Below, piece after piece: positions 1-10,750 of a stretch of DNA of 60,000 nt. The notes beneath the pieces are model-generated. The model did not search any database, was not told the origin of the DNA, and saw only the letters and a program-made list of their open reading frames with translations. This stretch comes from Adiantum capillus-veneris (taxonomy: Eukaryota; Streptophyta; Polypodiopsida; Polypodiales; Pteridaceae): NCBI GenBank assembly GCA_014529385.2, contig CM043963.1, positions 1,804,001-1,864,000 of the forward strand, read 5' to 3'. The first letter of the stretch is position 1. Each line of letters begins with the position of its first letter. The position numbers were made by a program, and so were the translations under genes.

Positions 1-816
1 AAGATACGGGGTTTTAATAGGGGTCTTGAGAAAGACTGTTGTCTTCATGTCAAGACCCAACATCCAAAAACTTTGGAAGAAGCCATCAGTCATGCCCAAA
101 GATATGATGATGGCCAAGAGAGAAAAGGAAATATTCCCTACTCTAAGAATACTTTTGCTAAGACAATGTGGTTAAGAGCCAATGGCGAGGTAGATCTCCC
201 ACACGTTCCAAGAGGAATAAGAGACAATCTACCTCTCCACTCCCACAAGAGGCTAATAAGCCTAAGCACTCACGAGATACTCCACGTGGATCTCTCAGCA
301 CGGTTGATTTTGAGTGTGCAAAGAAACACAATTTGTGTTTTAGATATCTTTGGGACCAACATAACAAGAAAGATTGTCCTCTTTTACAAGGCAAAAAAAA
401 GGCCATGCACACGGTGCAACGCCTCACATTAGATTCATCTCCTAAATATTGTGTTGTAAAAGTTCTTCATATGGAAGAAAAACACGTGTTGTGTGCCTAC
501 TTCAATGTCGCAACCCACCTTTGGTCCCCATGATTTGATTCGCATGCATGGCACTATTAGCGGGCAACATGTTCGTATGTTAGTGGATGATGGTGTAACT
601 CATAACTTCTTGAACTATAAGCTAGTCAAGAAATTGAAGCTTACACAGACTCCCTGCTCTCACAAGTATGTGGTGGAGCAAATGTCTGGAAATGATAAAG
701 AAGTATGGGACACGGTAGTTCAAGGGGTTGAGCTTATTGTTCAAGATCATATGATGACCCTTGACTTCCAAGTTATGAACATGGTCCGTGCTGATGTAGT
801 TTTAGGACGGGAGTGA
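1..816 (+). pseudogene. Element A gag, zinc knuckle and protease remnant
   Basis: The capsid/nucleocapsid and aspartic protease part of a gypsy polyprotein. The first frame (to about 165) has gag-like text, EEAISHAQRYDDGQ. The frame then shifts to a basic stretch and a decayed CCHC knuckle near 320-390 (LCFRYLWDQHNKKDC, in which the second cysteine of the expected C-x2-C has become Y). A second shift near 500 enters the protease, where the active-site motif normally written D-S/T-G reads VDDGVTHNFL (about 580-615). Two frameshifts and the altered active site make this a pseudogene. The start is outside the window. Confidence 0.8.
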
Positions 817-1041
817 CTGCATGGTTTACGAAACGCATTGCACACTAGTTATGAACACAACTCCTTATTCTTCATGGCCAATTGTAAACTTCTTCTTTTG
901 CTTGGTGAGAAAAATATACCATCTGCACCTCTTATATGTACAACCGAGCTTTCTATTTTACAGAAAGCAGATTTAATCGATGAAGTCTTTTTGTGTTACT
1001 GCTTGTCTCCAAGTCTTGTGAATTCTCAAGAGTAAAGTGCA

Positions 1042-1726
1042 GTGAATTCTAGTACTGGTATGCAAAGTGCAAAGAATTCTAATGATAAGAAAATTGTTAA
1101 CAAATCTAACGAGCAAAGTGCTCTCAATTTTAATTCTATAGACCAAAGTGCAAGTATTGTAAAACAAACATTACAGGAATTACAAGATTCTCCATACCAG
1201 CATAACTCTAGTTTACTTTCAACTTTTGCACGGCAAAAGTTGACTCACTTACTCACGGAGTATAGTGATGTGTTCTCAAGTGATTTACCATCGGGTTAAA
1301 CCCCTACATGTGATGTGCAACATGGCATGGATGTCTTGCCAGGCACTAAACCGGTAAGTAAACCATGAGTACTAAAGAAGCCAAGGAGGTTGAGAGTCAG
1401 TTGACTGACTACCTTGCTCGTGGTTTCATTAGACCTAACACTTCACCTTGGGCATCACCAATTCTATTGGTAAAAAGAAAGATGGTACTATGCGCATGTA
1501 TGTAGATTATCGTGGATTAAATGCGATAACCATCAAGAACAAGTATCCTCTGCCTCGAGTGGATGAGTTGTTTGATCAGCTCCCCGAGGCAAGATACTAT
1601 ACATAGATAGATCTTAGTTCAAGATACTAGTTGTGTATCCTACTACAAGATATCTCCAGAAATGCCTTTAAAACACGGTTTGGGCATTTTGAATTTTTGG
1701 TTATGCCTTTTGTTCTAACCAATGCT
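1042..1726 (+). pseudogene. Element A protease-RT linker and N-terminal reverse transcriptase
   Basis: 1200-1299 carries the linker typical of gypsy elements before RT (LLTEYSDVFSSDLPSG). From about 1364 the RT fingers follow: [17 protein letters not shown], then in a shifted frame [17 protein letters not shown] and [16 protein letters not shown], then [17 protein letters not shown], ending at VMPFVLTNA where element B begins. There are several frameshifts and a stop near 1606. The catalytic FLDD box is on the far side of the insertion at about 23.59 kb. Confidence 0.82.
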
Positions 1727-2281
1727 TGTTAACCCTCACGCACATTCCTATCACCTACGACGGACGCTGTATTATTTATTTGGTAGAGTCAAGTACCGGG
1801 CTTGTTGGTCCAATAGGAAAAGGATAAGAGTGATCGAGGATGAAAGGCGCACTCTAACTAGAACATTCAAGGGATTAGTTGGCTAAGCATGGGTGCCCAA
1901 GTGTGAATGGGGCGAGCTCATATAAAAGTCAACTAAACCTAAAATTCACTCATTCTCTCAGTTGTGAAATTGAAGAGTGCTCTTGCTCCATCTCCATCTT
2001 CTTCTTCTTCATCTCCTTGTGTGTGTGTGTGTATGCGTGAGAGAGAGAGAGAGAGAGTGTGAGATCGAGCATTGCATCGGCACGACGACGGCGCGACGGT
2101 TGAGCGTGGCTAGCGGCATCTCCCTCTTCTTCGCGGCAAGGAATCCTTCACGACAGCAAGCGTAGAGCGGTGAGTGACACACCATCGTCTTCTTTGAGCT
2201 TACTAGTTTAGGCTAGTCGCGTGCTTGGAGCCATTTGTATTGGCAAGTTCCTTGCATTGACACGTGTGACATACGTACACA
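1727..2281 (+). repeat. 5' LTR of element B (555 bp)
   Basis: Starts TGTTAACCCTCACGC and ends GTACACA just before the primer site. The same text recurs at 15601-15644 and 22937-23513. It has a TATA box at 1921, a short GT/GA microsatellite at about 2018-2060 that is much longer in the 3' copy, and a GC-rich stretch near 2090. The two LTR copies differ at many sites and in microsatellite length, so the insertion is not recent. Confidence 0.88.
1921..1928 (+). promoter_or_regulatory. TATA box in 5' LTR of element B
   Basis: TATAAAAG sits inside the LTR about 360 bp before its end, in text conserved in the 3' LTR copy (23097-23104). This position suits an LTR promoter. The transcription start is not known. 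Confidence 0.55.
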
Positions 2282-2285
2282 TTTG

Positions 2286-2302
2286 TGGCACCGTTTCCGG
2301 GG
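2286..2302 (+). other. Primer binding site of element B (tRNA-Asp type)
   Basis: TGGCACCGTTTCCGGGG begins four bases after the LTR end. It matches the complement of the 3' end of plant tRNA-Asp (TGGCGCCGTTGCCGGGG) at 15 of 17 positions. A tRNA-Asp primer and short spacer are known from Athila/Tat-type gypsy elements. Confidence 0.72.
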
Positions 2303-2984
2303 AATGCCATACACTAAGCTTGAATGGCACTCCGTGCTCTTTTTGTGGTACAATTTCAATTGTCGGAAAGGTAGAGAAGGAAGGTGTGTGTGTTGAGAAC
2401 AAGGATTTTGTTTAGCTACTTTGTATTTCTTTGTTAATGAAGTTTTGAAAGGTACTGTGTTTTCTATCTGTGATAAGGTGTTAGTATTAAGGTTGTTAGT
2501 TCTCTGTAATATAAATTACAGTAAGTAGGAAGTAGATCTATTTGAGCTAATGAAGTGTGTTAGTGTGTAATAGTAGGTGTATTAGTTGTAAGTAGGTAGG
2601 TAGAGTGTGTGTGTGCTCGCGCACAGGCCGCGGCGATCTTATCCCAAAAAAAAATTTTAAAAAAAAAAAAAAAAATTAAAGGTAGGATCGGGATCGGGAA
2701 TATCTCCCACACCCAAGCCCAAGCTCACGCTCAGGCTTTGGCCTCATTCGCCCTTTAAAATTACGTAGCTAAAAATCGACTTTTTTGTGGACCAACGGAG
2801 CTTCAGGTGAGCAAACGTTGTGTTGTAAAGCACACCACGACCCTCTGAGTGATACGATCATTTCGAGCTATCACACACTTTAATAAAAAAAACCAATCAT
2901 TAAAAAATATTAAAAAAACAAAAAAAACAGTGAAAACGGACGCCTAAAAAAGTAAGCGGTTAACCTTCGAGGTTATTCTCACCG
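2303..2984 (+). other. Untranslated leader of element B, no gene seen
   Basis: Stop-rich in all plus frames beyond short runs. Contains an A-rich stretch at 2647-2675 and more A-runs at 2880-2930. I see no RNA gene or coding domain. Confidence 0.6.
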
Positions 2985-4134
2985 ATGCTTGTAGGGTGCC
3001 AAAGGCACATGCATATGCGCTCTGGTCGTGTGCTAGAGACAGAGCAACTAGAGAGAATTTCGACTTACACAAGTTCTCAATATCCACCTACCTTAGGTTC
3101 CGGGCCCTTGGCGGAGACCCAGGGTATTACAAACCAAGACCCGAACATAGTGGCTAGTGACTCTTCCTCTGACTACGACGTCATGGAGGGTTTCCCAATG
3201 CCTAATCCAGATAGATCAAGCCAAGACATGCATGCCATAGGCCCATGGTCCATGCCGAGCTTGCTTAGCCACTTGAAGGAAACCTTTAGTAGAGCTACTC
3301 ACTCCGAACATGGAGCTAATGATGTAAATGAGGGGTGGGGAAGTAAATTCTCCATTCATGACCAACGTAGACCCTATGCCCTTAAAGAATGTACACGTGA
3401 ATACTTCATTCATTGCACCTGACTCTTCAGAGCTATTCCCCTCTGTGGTTATATTACCTGATGGTAAAAGCCTTACCGAAGTGCAAGAGGTTGAGCGGTA
3501 TATCCTTGCAGCGAGGGAAAAGAAAAATGAGAGCTTACGCAAGGTGGAGCAACGAAGAGAGTTAAAATCGTAAGCTCCTATGTCAATATCTTTGCTAGGA
3601 GAGCAACCAAGTGCTCCTGACTTAGAAACCGCTAAGGGCCAACCCCTAGAAAGCAACATTGCATCTAGCTCAAAGGACACCCCTAGCACCTCAATTTTCT
3701 AGATGGAGCGTTCTTAGATGAGAACTGGGAGTACGAACTACAACTAAAAACTCTGACCAACCTATACACAAGTCACACCTATCACATGGGTTGATTAGAT
3801 GTCCTACAATCAACAATGGGTGCTACTAGTGTGGAGGATCAACAACAAAGAGTTTGTGAGGTCATCCATAGAGTGATTGAGTTAGAGAGACAGAACAAGG
3901 GGATCCACATGCCTTCAACGGGTCTCATGAGATTCTTGGATACAGGGAAGGCTAAACAACCAACCTTATCGCAAATGGAGACTCCCTCGGTAAGTCCGAT
4001 GGATACTCCATATGTTGTTTCGCCAGGGGTCTCAGTGCAATCCGAGCCCACAAGTGATAGCTTTACCTTTCCAAGTCTAGCTCATCTTTCCCTTGATGAC
4101 ACCATGACTACCATGCCTACCCCAATGATGGGCA
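2985..4134 (+). pseudogene. Element B gag, N-terminal portion (interrupted by copia element C)
   Basis: An open frame from 2985 (145 codons) is followed after frame changes by 3328-3573 and 3816-4134, all with plain hydrophilic composition. The last reads into MPTPMMGM, where copia element C begins. It resumes at 9514 with proline- and methionine-rich text and reaches a recognisable gag core at 10.0-10.5 kb. The N-terminal region has no domain I can name; assignment to gag rests on position after the primer site and continuity across the copia insertion. Confidence 0.55.
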
Positions 4135-4553
4135 TGTTAAGTATGGAGCCTGATTTACCCTTGTAATTTTCTGTGGTAAAAGCGCACATTTGTAAGGCCC
4201 CCATTATGAGGAGAAGCCATCGTGTGTGAAGAAAAATCACTCACTGGAAACCAAAATTTTCACGGACAAGAATCAGGGGCAACTTTAGAGGCCTCAGGGA
4301 CGGAGGCCCCCAAGACTTTTTTTTCGCCGGAATATTATGGCCGGACGGCGGCCGGAAAGTGGTCGGAAAACAACCGGTCGGTTGGCCGGTGGTCGGAAGT
4401 CAATGGCCCATGGCCGGTGGCCGAATTCAAATGCGGACTTGTCTTCTCAAGGGCGGCCACACATGGGCGGATTGGAGGGTCCGATTTGGACTTATTCGCA
4501 CAAGGGCGGCTACACATGGCTGTCTCTCATAAGAGAGGGCAGCCCGTTTGGCC

Positions 4554-4562
4554 TATAAAAGG
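4554..4562 (+). promoter_or_regulatory. TATA box in copia 5' LTR
   Basis: TATAAAAGG follows a GGCC step; the same box is in the 3' LTR at 9140-9148. The position in mid-LTR suits the U3 promoter. Confidence 0.6.
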
Positions 4563-4760
4563 AGGCCATTTCTACACACATTTCATAGTGTGAAGTTGAT
4601 GCAACAAGGTGAGTATGAGGTGGTGAGAGTGAAGCAAGGCGGGAGCTCTATCAAGGGTTTAATCCCTTTGTAAACTACTTCTTCTTTTGAAGTGCTAAAG
4701 CCATTGAGTGGCTGCTTTCCCGTGGACATAGCCCACATTGGATGAACCACGTATATCGTG

Positions 4761-4764
<4 letters not shown>

Positions 4765-4842
<78 letters not shown>
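4765..4842 (+). repeat. CT dinucleotide microsatellite in copia 5' LTR
   Basis: About 39 uninterrupted CT units. The matching 3' LTR tract (9353-9420) is shorter and has one GT interruption. Confidence 0.95.
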
Positions 4843-4845
<3 letters not shown>

Positions 4846-4932
4846 CTATAATCTCTTGTATGTGAAATATATCTCTCTCCATTAAGTAATCTACTCAAAA
4901 ATCTATTTAGCTACGTCTTATTTTCTAACAAC

Positions 4933-4944
4933 TGGTATCAGAGC
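4933..4944 (+). other. Primer binding site of copia element C (tRNA-iMet)
   Basis: TGGTATCAGAGC, the canonical initiator tRNA-Met site of plant copia elements, two bases after the LTR end. Confidence 0.93.
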
Positions 4945-4994
4945 AAGGTTTGCTCGTAGCTAAATTATCTCAAGGAAAGGATTCCTTGAATTGA

Positions 4995-5552
4995 GTGGGA
5001 GTTATGGCGAAGGAAGGGAAGCTCAAGATTGATAAGTTCAACGGCAAAAACTACCAACATTGGAAGATGCAGATTGAAGACTATCTCTACCAGAAGGACC
5101 TCTATTTTCCACTGGGCGGTCTTGCGAAGAAGCCCACAACAATGGAAGATGAAGCATGGATTGTCCTTGATCGAAAGGCACTGGGAACAATCCGGTTAAG
5201 CTTGGCGTCAACGGTGGCCTTCAATGTTTCGGAGATGAAGACCACGGAAGACTTGATGAAGTCACTTGACAACTTCTACGAGAAACCATCGGCATCCAAT
5301 AAGGTATTTCTTATGAAGTGCTTGTTCAATCTAAAGATGGCAGAGAATGGTTCAGTTGCAGAACACCTAAATGACTTTAACACAAACATAAGTCAACTTC
5401 GATCGGTGAAAATCAATTTCAATGACGAAGTGCGAGCTCTCCTTATACTATCATCTCTACCGGATAGTTGGGACAGCCTTGTGATGGCTGTAAGTAATTC
5501 TATTTCTGGCACAAATACTCTTAAGTTTGATGATGTTGTGGAGTCCTCCTAA
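4995..5552 (+). pseudogene. Copia element C gag
   Basis: A 185-codon frame with the copia gag pattern (gag-polypeptide of LTR copia-type). It opens with KLKIDKFNGKNYQHWKMQIE and continues through EAWIVLDRKALGTIRLSL, NFYEKPSASNKVFLMKCLFN and the LILSSLPDSWDSLV box. A TAA at 5550 cuts the polyprotein before the zinc knuckle, which lies in another frame from 5606. Gag forms the cytoplasmic virus-like particle. Confidence 0.85.
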
Positions 5553-5605
5553 GCGAGGAAATACGAAGGAGAAGCACAGGATACTCATCAAGTGTTGCAC
5601 TGTCA

Positions 5606-6073
5606 GTGGAAACAAGAGGAAGGCTTAAGGAGAGGCTCAAAAACCAAAAGGGTCGTGATCGCTCAAGGCGGAGCAAGTCACGCACAAAGTCAGTTCTTGA
5701 ATGTTGGAACTGCGGCAAGAAGGGCCACGTCAAGAAGGATTGCTGGTCCAAGAAGAAGAAGGAGACAGAGTCTCAAAACAACAAGCCAACATCGGAGGCC
5801 AATGTGGCAGGTAAAGTAGAGCAAGGTGCTCTAATTCTCTCATTAGACAATGTGTCTAATTCCTGGATAGTAGATTTCGGGGCTTCATTCCATGCGACAC
5901 CACACAAGCAACATTTCCAAGACTACACCAAAGGTAATTTTGGGTATGTATACTTGGGAGATATGAAGCTTGTGAGATTGTCGGCAAAGGTACAGTTTCT
6001 GTCAAAACTGCTAACGAAAATGAATGGAAGCTTAAAGATGTTAGGCATGTTCCTTCTCTTCACAAAAATTTGA
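5606..6073 (+). pseudogene. Copia element C zinc knuckle and aspartic protease
   Basis: The zinc knuckle CWNCGKKGHVKKDC (about 5702-5745, C-x2-C-x4-H-x4-C) is intact. Protease follows at about 5850-5900, but the catalytic D-S-G reads D-F-G in WIVDFGASFHATP, which should abolish activity. The frame is lost near 5980-6070 and resumes in another frame. It should be continuous with gag and integrase. Confidence 0.82.
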
Positions 6074-7200
6074 TCTCTACAGGACAATTGGACGATGAAG
6101 GTCACAACATTGCATTCGGAAACAAACGGTGGAAGATCTCAAAGGGATCTTTGGTGGTTGCCAAGGGAGAAAAAGTCGGTACACTTTACTTTTGTATTGT
6201 TAGCACGCAACCTTCAGCTTGTGTAGCAACTAGAGAAGTTGATAGCTCGGTGTGGCACTACCGACTTGGGCATATGAGTGCGAAAGGAATGCAAATCCTT
6301 CAAACAAAGAAGCTTCTACCGGGTTTGAAATAAGTGGACTTAGAGTTCTGTGAAGATTGTGTTTATGGTAAACAAAAGAGGGTAAAATTTCAAAAATCAG
6401 AAAATGAAAGAAAAAATAAAAAACTTGAGTTGGTTCATTCTGATGTTTGGGGTCCTGCAAGTACACCATCACTTGGTGGCTCATTGTACTATGTAACATT
6501 CATAGACGATGCGACTAGAAAAACATGGGTTTATGTCATGAAGAATAAATCCGATGTATTTTCCATATTTCAAAGGTGGAAAGCCTTTGTGGAGAATGAG
6601 ACAAGTACCAAGGTTAAATGCCTCAGATCCGCGACAATGGAGGCGAATATTGCTGCCAAGCTTTTGTGCCAGCAATGGCATTCGGAGGCAAAGAACAACC
6701 CCAAGGACACCTCAACAAAATGGGATCTCGGAAAGGATGAACAGGACAATCATGGAACGAGCACAAAGCATGCGGCTACGTGCAGGCCTACCGCTTGAGC
6801 TTTGGGCGAAAGTTGTAAGTACGTATGTGTACTTAATCAATCGGTCACCCTCAACGGAATTGGATGGGGGAGTTCCAGAAGAGGCATGGACAGGTAAACC
6901 GGTGAATTATGCATTTCTCAAAGTGTTTGGGTGTGAGGCTTTCATGCACATAGATAGAAGCCTAAGAGCAAAGCCAGATGCAAAGTCGAAAAAGTGTTTC
7001 TTCATTGGCTATGGAGAAGGAGACTTTGGGTATCGCCTATGGAATCCTGAATATGGTAAAATCTTAAGGAGTAGGGATGTAATTTTTAACGAACAAAATA
7101 TGTACAAAGATTACTTGGAAAGAAAACAAACAAAAGAAACAGGTGATGAGTACATGGAGCTTGAGGACGGTGAAGACTCAAGGACTGCAAACGGTGACAA
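6070..7200 (+). pseudogene. Copia element C GAG-pre-integrase and integrase
   Basis: The pre-integrase HHCC zinc region is at 6250-6370 (SSVWHYRLGHMSAKGMQIL, then CEDCVYGKQKRVKF), with an in-frame TAA at 6331. The core begins LELVHSDVWGPA (first catalytic D). A frameshift near 6625 disrupts the second D; the third catalytic residue survives in PQQNGISERMNRTIME (about 6710-6750). The C-terminal part (KKCFFIGYGEGDFGYRLWNP, ILRSRDVIFNE) is readable to about 7100. Confidence 0.85.
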
Positions 7201-8131
7201 TGTGCAACAACGTCAACCAAATGAGGAGCCTCAACCTATTCCCCGAAGATCTACAAGATCAAGTAGACCTTCAGAAAGGTTTGTTCCTTCCTTCAACCAT
7301 CTCTTGATCTTAGATTCTGGAGAGCCGCAATCATACAAAGAAGCTATGCAACATGAATCCAAAGAAGAATGGACGAAGAGCATGCAAGTGGAGATGGACT
7401 CACTACATCGCAACCAAACATGGGAGTTGGTTGAGTTGCCTAAAGGTAAGCGGGCACTTCAAAACAAATGGGTGTACAAGCTGAAGGAAGAAGAAGGTGG
7501 GAAGAAAAGGTACAAGTCTAGGCTTGTGGTAAAAGGTTTTTCTCAAAAGAAAGGTATTGACTTCAATGAAATATTTTCTCCTGTTGTAAACATGAACTCA
7601 ATTAGGTTTGTCTTAAGCCTTGTGGCTTCTCATGATCTAAATCTCGAGCAAATGGATGTAAATACGGCATTCCCTCACGGTGACTTAGAGGAGGAAATCT
7701 ACATGCTTCAACCAAAGGGGTATGAAGTAAAAGGTAAGGAGAAAATGGTTTGCAGATTAAAGAAGAGCTTGTATGGTTTAAAGCAAGCATCAAGACAATG
7801 GTACTTGAAGTTTGATCGATGGATGTTGGATCATGGATTCACAAGATGCAACTCGGATCACTGCGTCTACACGAAGAATTTGGGAGATGGGAAATTCATC
7901 ATCCTAATGTTGTATGTTAATGACATGTTGATTGCAAGTGCTAACATGCAGGACATCAAAGACCTAAAAGAGGAGCTGTCCAAATCTTTTTCAATGAAAG
8001 ATTTAGGTGCTGCAAAGAGGATACTTGGTATGAAAATATCAAGGGACAGGACGAAGAAGACAATAAAGCTATCTCAAGAAGATTACATCAAGAAGGTACT
8101 AGAAAGGGTACTGATATTTTGGAGGAACTGA
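7200..8131 (+). pseudogene. Copia element C reverse transcriptase
   Basis: RVT_2-type RT in the same frame as the integrase C-terminus: WVYKLKEEEGGKKRYKSRLV, FSPVVNMNSIRFVLSL, LEQMDVNTAF.HGDLEEEIYM, KKSLYGLKQASRQWY. The catalytic box YVDD reads YVND (about 7912-7925), losing an essential metal-binding aspartate. The frame ends at 8131 and a segment usually lying between RT palm and RNase H is missing. Confidence 0.9.
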
Positions 8132-8141
8132 TAATTTTCTA

Positions 8142-8600
8142 GAAGGGTATGCTGATGCAGATATGGCAAGTGACAAAGATACTCGAAGGACAACTACTGG
8201 CTATGTGTTCACGGTTGGAGGCACAGCAGTAAGCTGGGCTTCAAAGCTGCAGAAAGTGGTTTCACTTTCTACCACGGAAGCAAAGTATGTAGCAATGACG
8301 GAGGCAAGCAAAGAAATTTTGTGGCTTCACAGATTCTTAGAAGAGCTTGGATTCAAACAAGACAATTGTGTCTTGTACAGTGATAGCCAAAGCGCTATCC
8401 ATCTTGCGAAGAACTCAGCCTTTCATTCAAGGACAAAGCACATTGAGGTGAGATATTACTTCATACGCACTCTTTTGGAAGAGGGACAGCTAAAGCTAGG
8501 AAAGGTGAATACAAGTGAAAATCCTGCAGACATGTTTACAAAGGTGGTCAAAAAGGAGAAGTTGAGCTTTTGCTCATCTTCAATCGGCATTCAAGGATAA
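8142..8600 (+). pseudogene. Copia element C RNase H
   Basis: Starts in [11 protein letters not shown] and continues with the copia RNase H pattern: [69 protein letters not shown]. The acidic residues (D in DADMA, E in STTEAKY, D in SDSQSA) are present. It lies in a different frame from RT and the connecting segment is deleted, so it is not translated as part of the polyprotein. It ends 60 bp before the 3' LTR. Confidence 0.88.
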
Positions 8601-8649
8601 GAAGCCAGAATGGAAAGCAGTCACAGGTTTGGTTTGGAGATCAATCTCC

Positions 8650-8659
8650 AAGTGGGAGA
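8650..8659 (+). other. Polypurine tract of copia element C
   Basis: AAGTGGGAGA, the usual plant copia plus-strand primer, ends one base before the 3' LTR TGTTAA. Confidence 0.88.
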
Positions 8660-8660
8660 T

Positions 8661-9346
8661 TGTTAATTATGGAGCCTGATTTACCCTTATAATTTTCTGT
8701 GGTAAAAGCGCACATTTGTAAGGCCCCCATTATGAGGAGAAGCCATCGTGCGTGAAGGAAAATCACTGACTGGAAACCAAAATTTTCACGGACAAGAATC
8801 AGGGGCAACTTTAGAGGCCTCGGGGACGGAGGCCCCCGAGACTTCTTTTTTCGCCAGAATATTATGGCCGGACGGCGGTCGGAAAGTGGTCGGAAAACAA
8901 CCGGTCAATTGGTCGGTGGCCAGTAGTCAATGGCCGATGGCCGGTGGTCTAAAGTCAATGGCCGGTGGCCGGTGGTCGGAAGTCAATGGCCGGTGGTCGG
9001 TGGCCAAATTCAAAAGCGGACTTGTCTTCTCAAGGGTGGCCACACATGGGCGGATTGGAGGGTTCGATTTGGACTTATTCGCACAAGGGCGACTACACAA
9101 AATGGTTGTCTCTCATAAGAGAGGGCAGCCCTTTTGGCCTATAAAAGGAGGCCATTTCTACACACATTTCATAGTGTGAAGTTGATGCAACAAGGTGAGT
9201 GTGAGGTGGTGAGAGTGAAGCAAGGCGGCAGCTCTATCAAGGGTTTAATCCCTTTGTAAACTACTTCTTCTTTTGAAGTGCTAAAGCCATTTAGTGGCTG
9301 CTTTCCCGTGGACTTAGCCCACATTGGGTGAACCACATATATCGTG

Positions 9347-9423
<77 letters not shown>

Positions 9424-9508
9424 CTATAATCTCTTGTATGTGAAATCTATCTCTCTCCATTAAGTAATCTACTCAAAAATCTATTTAGCTACGTCTTATT
9501 TCCTAACA
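8661..9508 (+). repeat. 3' LTR of copia element C (848 bp)
   Basis: Same text as the 5' LTR, but about 52 bp longer because the GGCCGGTGGTCGG-like repeat (8866-9010) has extra copies; the CT tract at 9353-9420 is shorter. Ends TTCCTAACA followed by the GGGCA duplication. Confidence 0.95.
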
Positions 9509-9513
9509 GGGCA

Positions 9514-10750
9514 TGCCAAGAAACATGCCATGGACCTCATTTGTTAGTAAAGCACCGCTACATGGTAGCTCAATTTCTGCAACAGTACCTACAAGTGTGT
9601 ACCAATCATATACACCCATGGGTCCTCGTACTCATGTAGTCCCTACCCTCCCATTATTTCAACAACCTATGCTCCACAACCACAACACCCAAGTTCTTAT
9701 TTCCATGGGACTATACCGGCTAGCATTAGCATGTCACATCCGATGTCTACTATGCCTAGGGCCACACATATGAACTTTGGGCCGCCACATGGCACAACAC
9801 TGTACCAAAGTGGAACCCAAGGGCATCCTATGCGCCAAGCACAATGCCAATACCTACTCCACATGTAGTCTCTGGAGCGCCTTCACCCACGGTGCCTGCT
9901 CACTTAGGTGACTTGGCAACATTTTCTCAAGCTATTGGTCGATCTATTGTTGAGAATATGCGTAACACACCTGATAAGATCCTAGAAGTAAGGCAATACA
10001 AATAGCCAAGCTCACACAAAAATTTAGTGGAGACGGGGATGTGAGAAATCATATCGAAGTGTTTGAACAAATATGCGATTCTCTAGGATAACACAATGAC
10101 CTACATAAGAGCAATGCTTTAAGCCTAACATTAAGTGGAAAGGCTGGGGATTGGTATAGAACCCTAAGGGTGGAAGAAAAACGATTTACCCTACTCTTAG
10201 GAGACTGTTCTTGAAAGAATACATACAAGAGGGAGTGCTTTGGGGAGTAGCCTCTCAACTCCAGAAAGCCCAATGAGAGGAAGGAGAGTCGGTGAGATAC
10301 TTTATTAGTCGCTTGAAGCATTTGAATTCTCGTTGTAATCCAAATGAGCGCTTCAATAATAATCAATTGCTTGATAGATTCATTAGGGGATTACGACATG
10401 AGGATACCGAGAATGGCCTAGTCATTAGAGGTATCACAAGTTGGGAAGAAGTCACCACCAATGCGATCCAATTGGAGGATGATTTAATGATTCAAGGAGA
10501 AAGAGTGTCTGTTGAGCCTAAATCTATTAGCTTGCAAGCATCAGGGCATCAGCCAATGACCCTAAAGCCTATTGCTAAGGAGCCAAAGATATCTGAGATG
10601 ACTTTAGCAGATCTCACCAAGGCTATTCAAGAGCGTCTTAGAGACAATCGGCTCCACAAAACAATCATATGTATCCAAGAAGGTAGCAACAATGGTGCAC
10701 AGTATGCTATGGACCACATAGTACCAGTGAATGCCCTACTTTTAGAGTAA
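9514..10750 (+). pseudogene. Element B gag core
   Basis: Continuation of B gag after the copia insertion. 9514-9773 is proline-rich. From about 10018 the retrotransposon gag core appears in pieces: KFSGDGDVRNHIEVFEQICD, then LTLSGKAGDWYRTL, then SVRYFISRLKHLNSRCNPNE and NQLLDRFIRGLRHEDTENGL (10292-10420). It is broken by stops and frame changes near 10090 and 10210. It leads directly into the zinc knuckle. Confidence 0.8.

Larger units (their letters stand above)
1..1726 (+). mobile_element. Element A: Ty3/gypsy chromovirus-like retrotransposon, 5' part, truncated by window start
   Basis: Translated pieces on the plus strand run gag, zinc knuckle, protease, then the first part of reverse transcriptase, the order of a Ty3/gypsy element. 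The reverse transcriptase breaks off at 1726 just after a residue string like VMPFVLTNA and resumes at 23514 with PATFMKLMDSVLRP, so this is one element split by the insertion of element B. Its 5' LTR lies outside the window. The reading frame is broken many times. A chromodomain-like segment at the 3' end of the second part (about 25.4-25.5 kb) suggests a chromovirus; the lineage within that group is not determined. Confidence 0.88.
4135..4930 (+). repeat. 5' LTR of copia element C (796 bp)
   Basis: Starts TGTTAAGTATGGAGCC and ends TTTTCTAACA. It is near-identical to 8661-9508 apart from repeat length. Holds degenerate copies of a GGCCGGTGGTCGG motif (4338-4430), a TATA box at 4554, and a CT microsatellite at 4765-4842. 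Confidence 0.95.
4135..9508 (+). mobile_element. Element C: full-length but defective Ty1/copia retrotransposon
   Basis: Complete structure: 5' LTR 4135-4930, tRNA-iMet primer site, gag, zinc knuckle, protease, integrase, reverse transcriptase, RNase H (copia order, integrase before RT), polypurine tract AAGTGGGAGA, 3' LTR 8661-9508. The flanking 5-bp duplication GGGCA (4130-4134 and 9509-9513) is perfect. It is inserted in the gag region of element B. Several stops and frameshifts, a deletion between RT and RNase H, and altered protease and RT catalytic boxes show it cannot make its own enzymes now. Confidence 0.96.
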
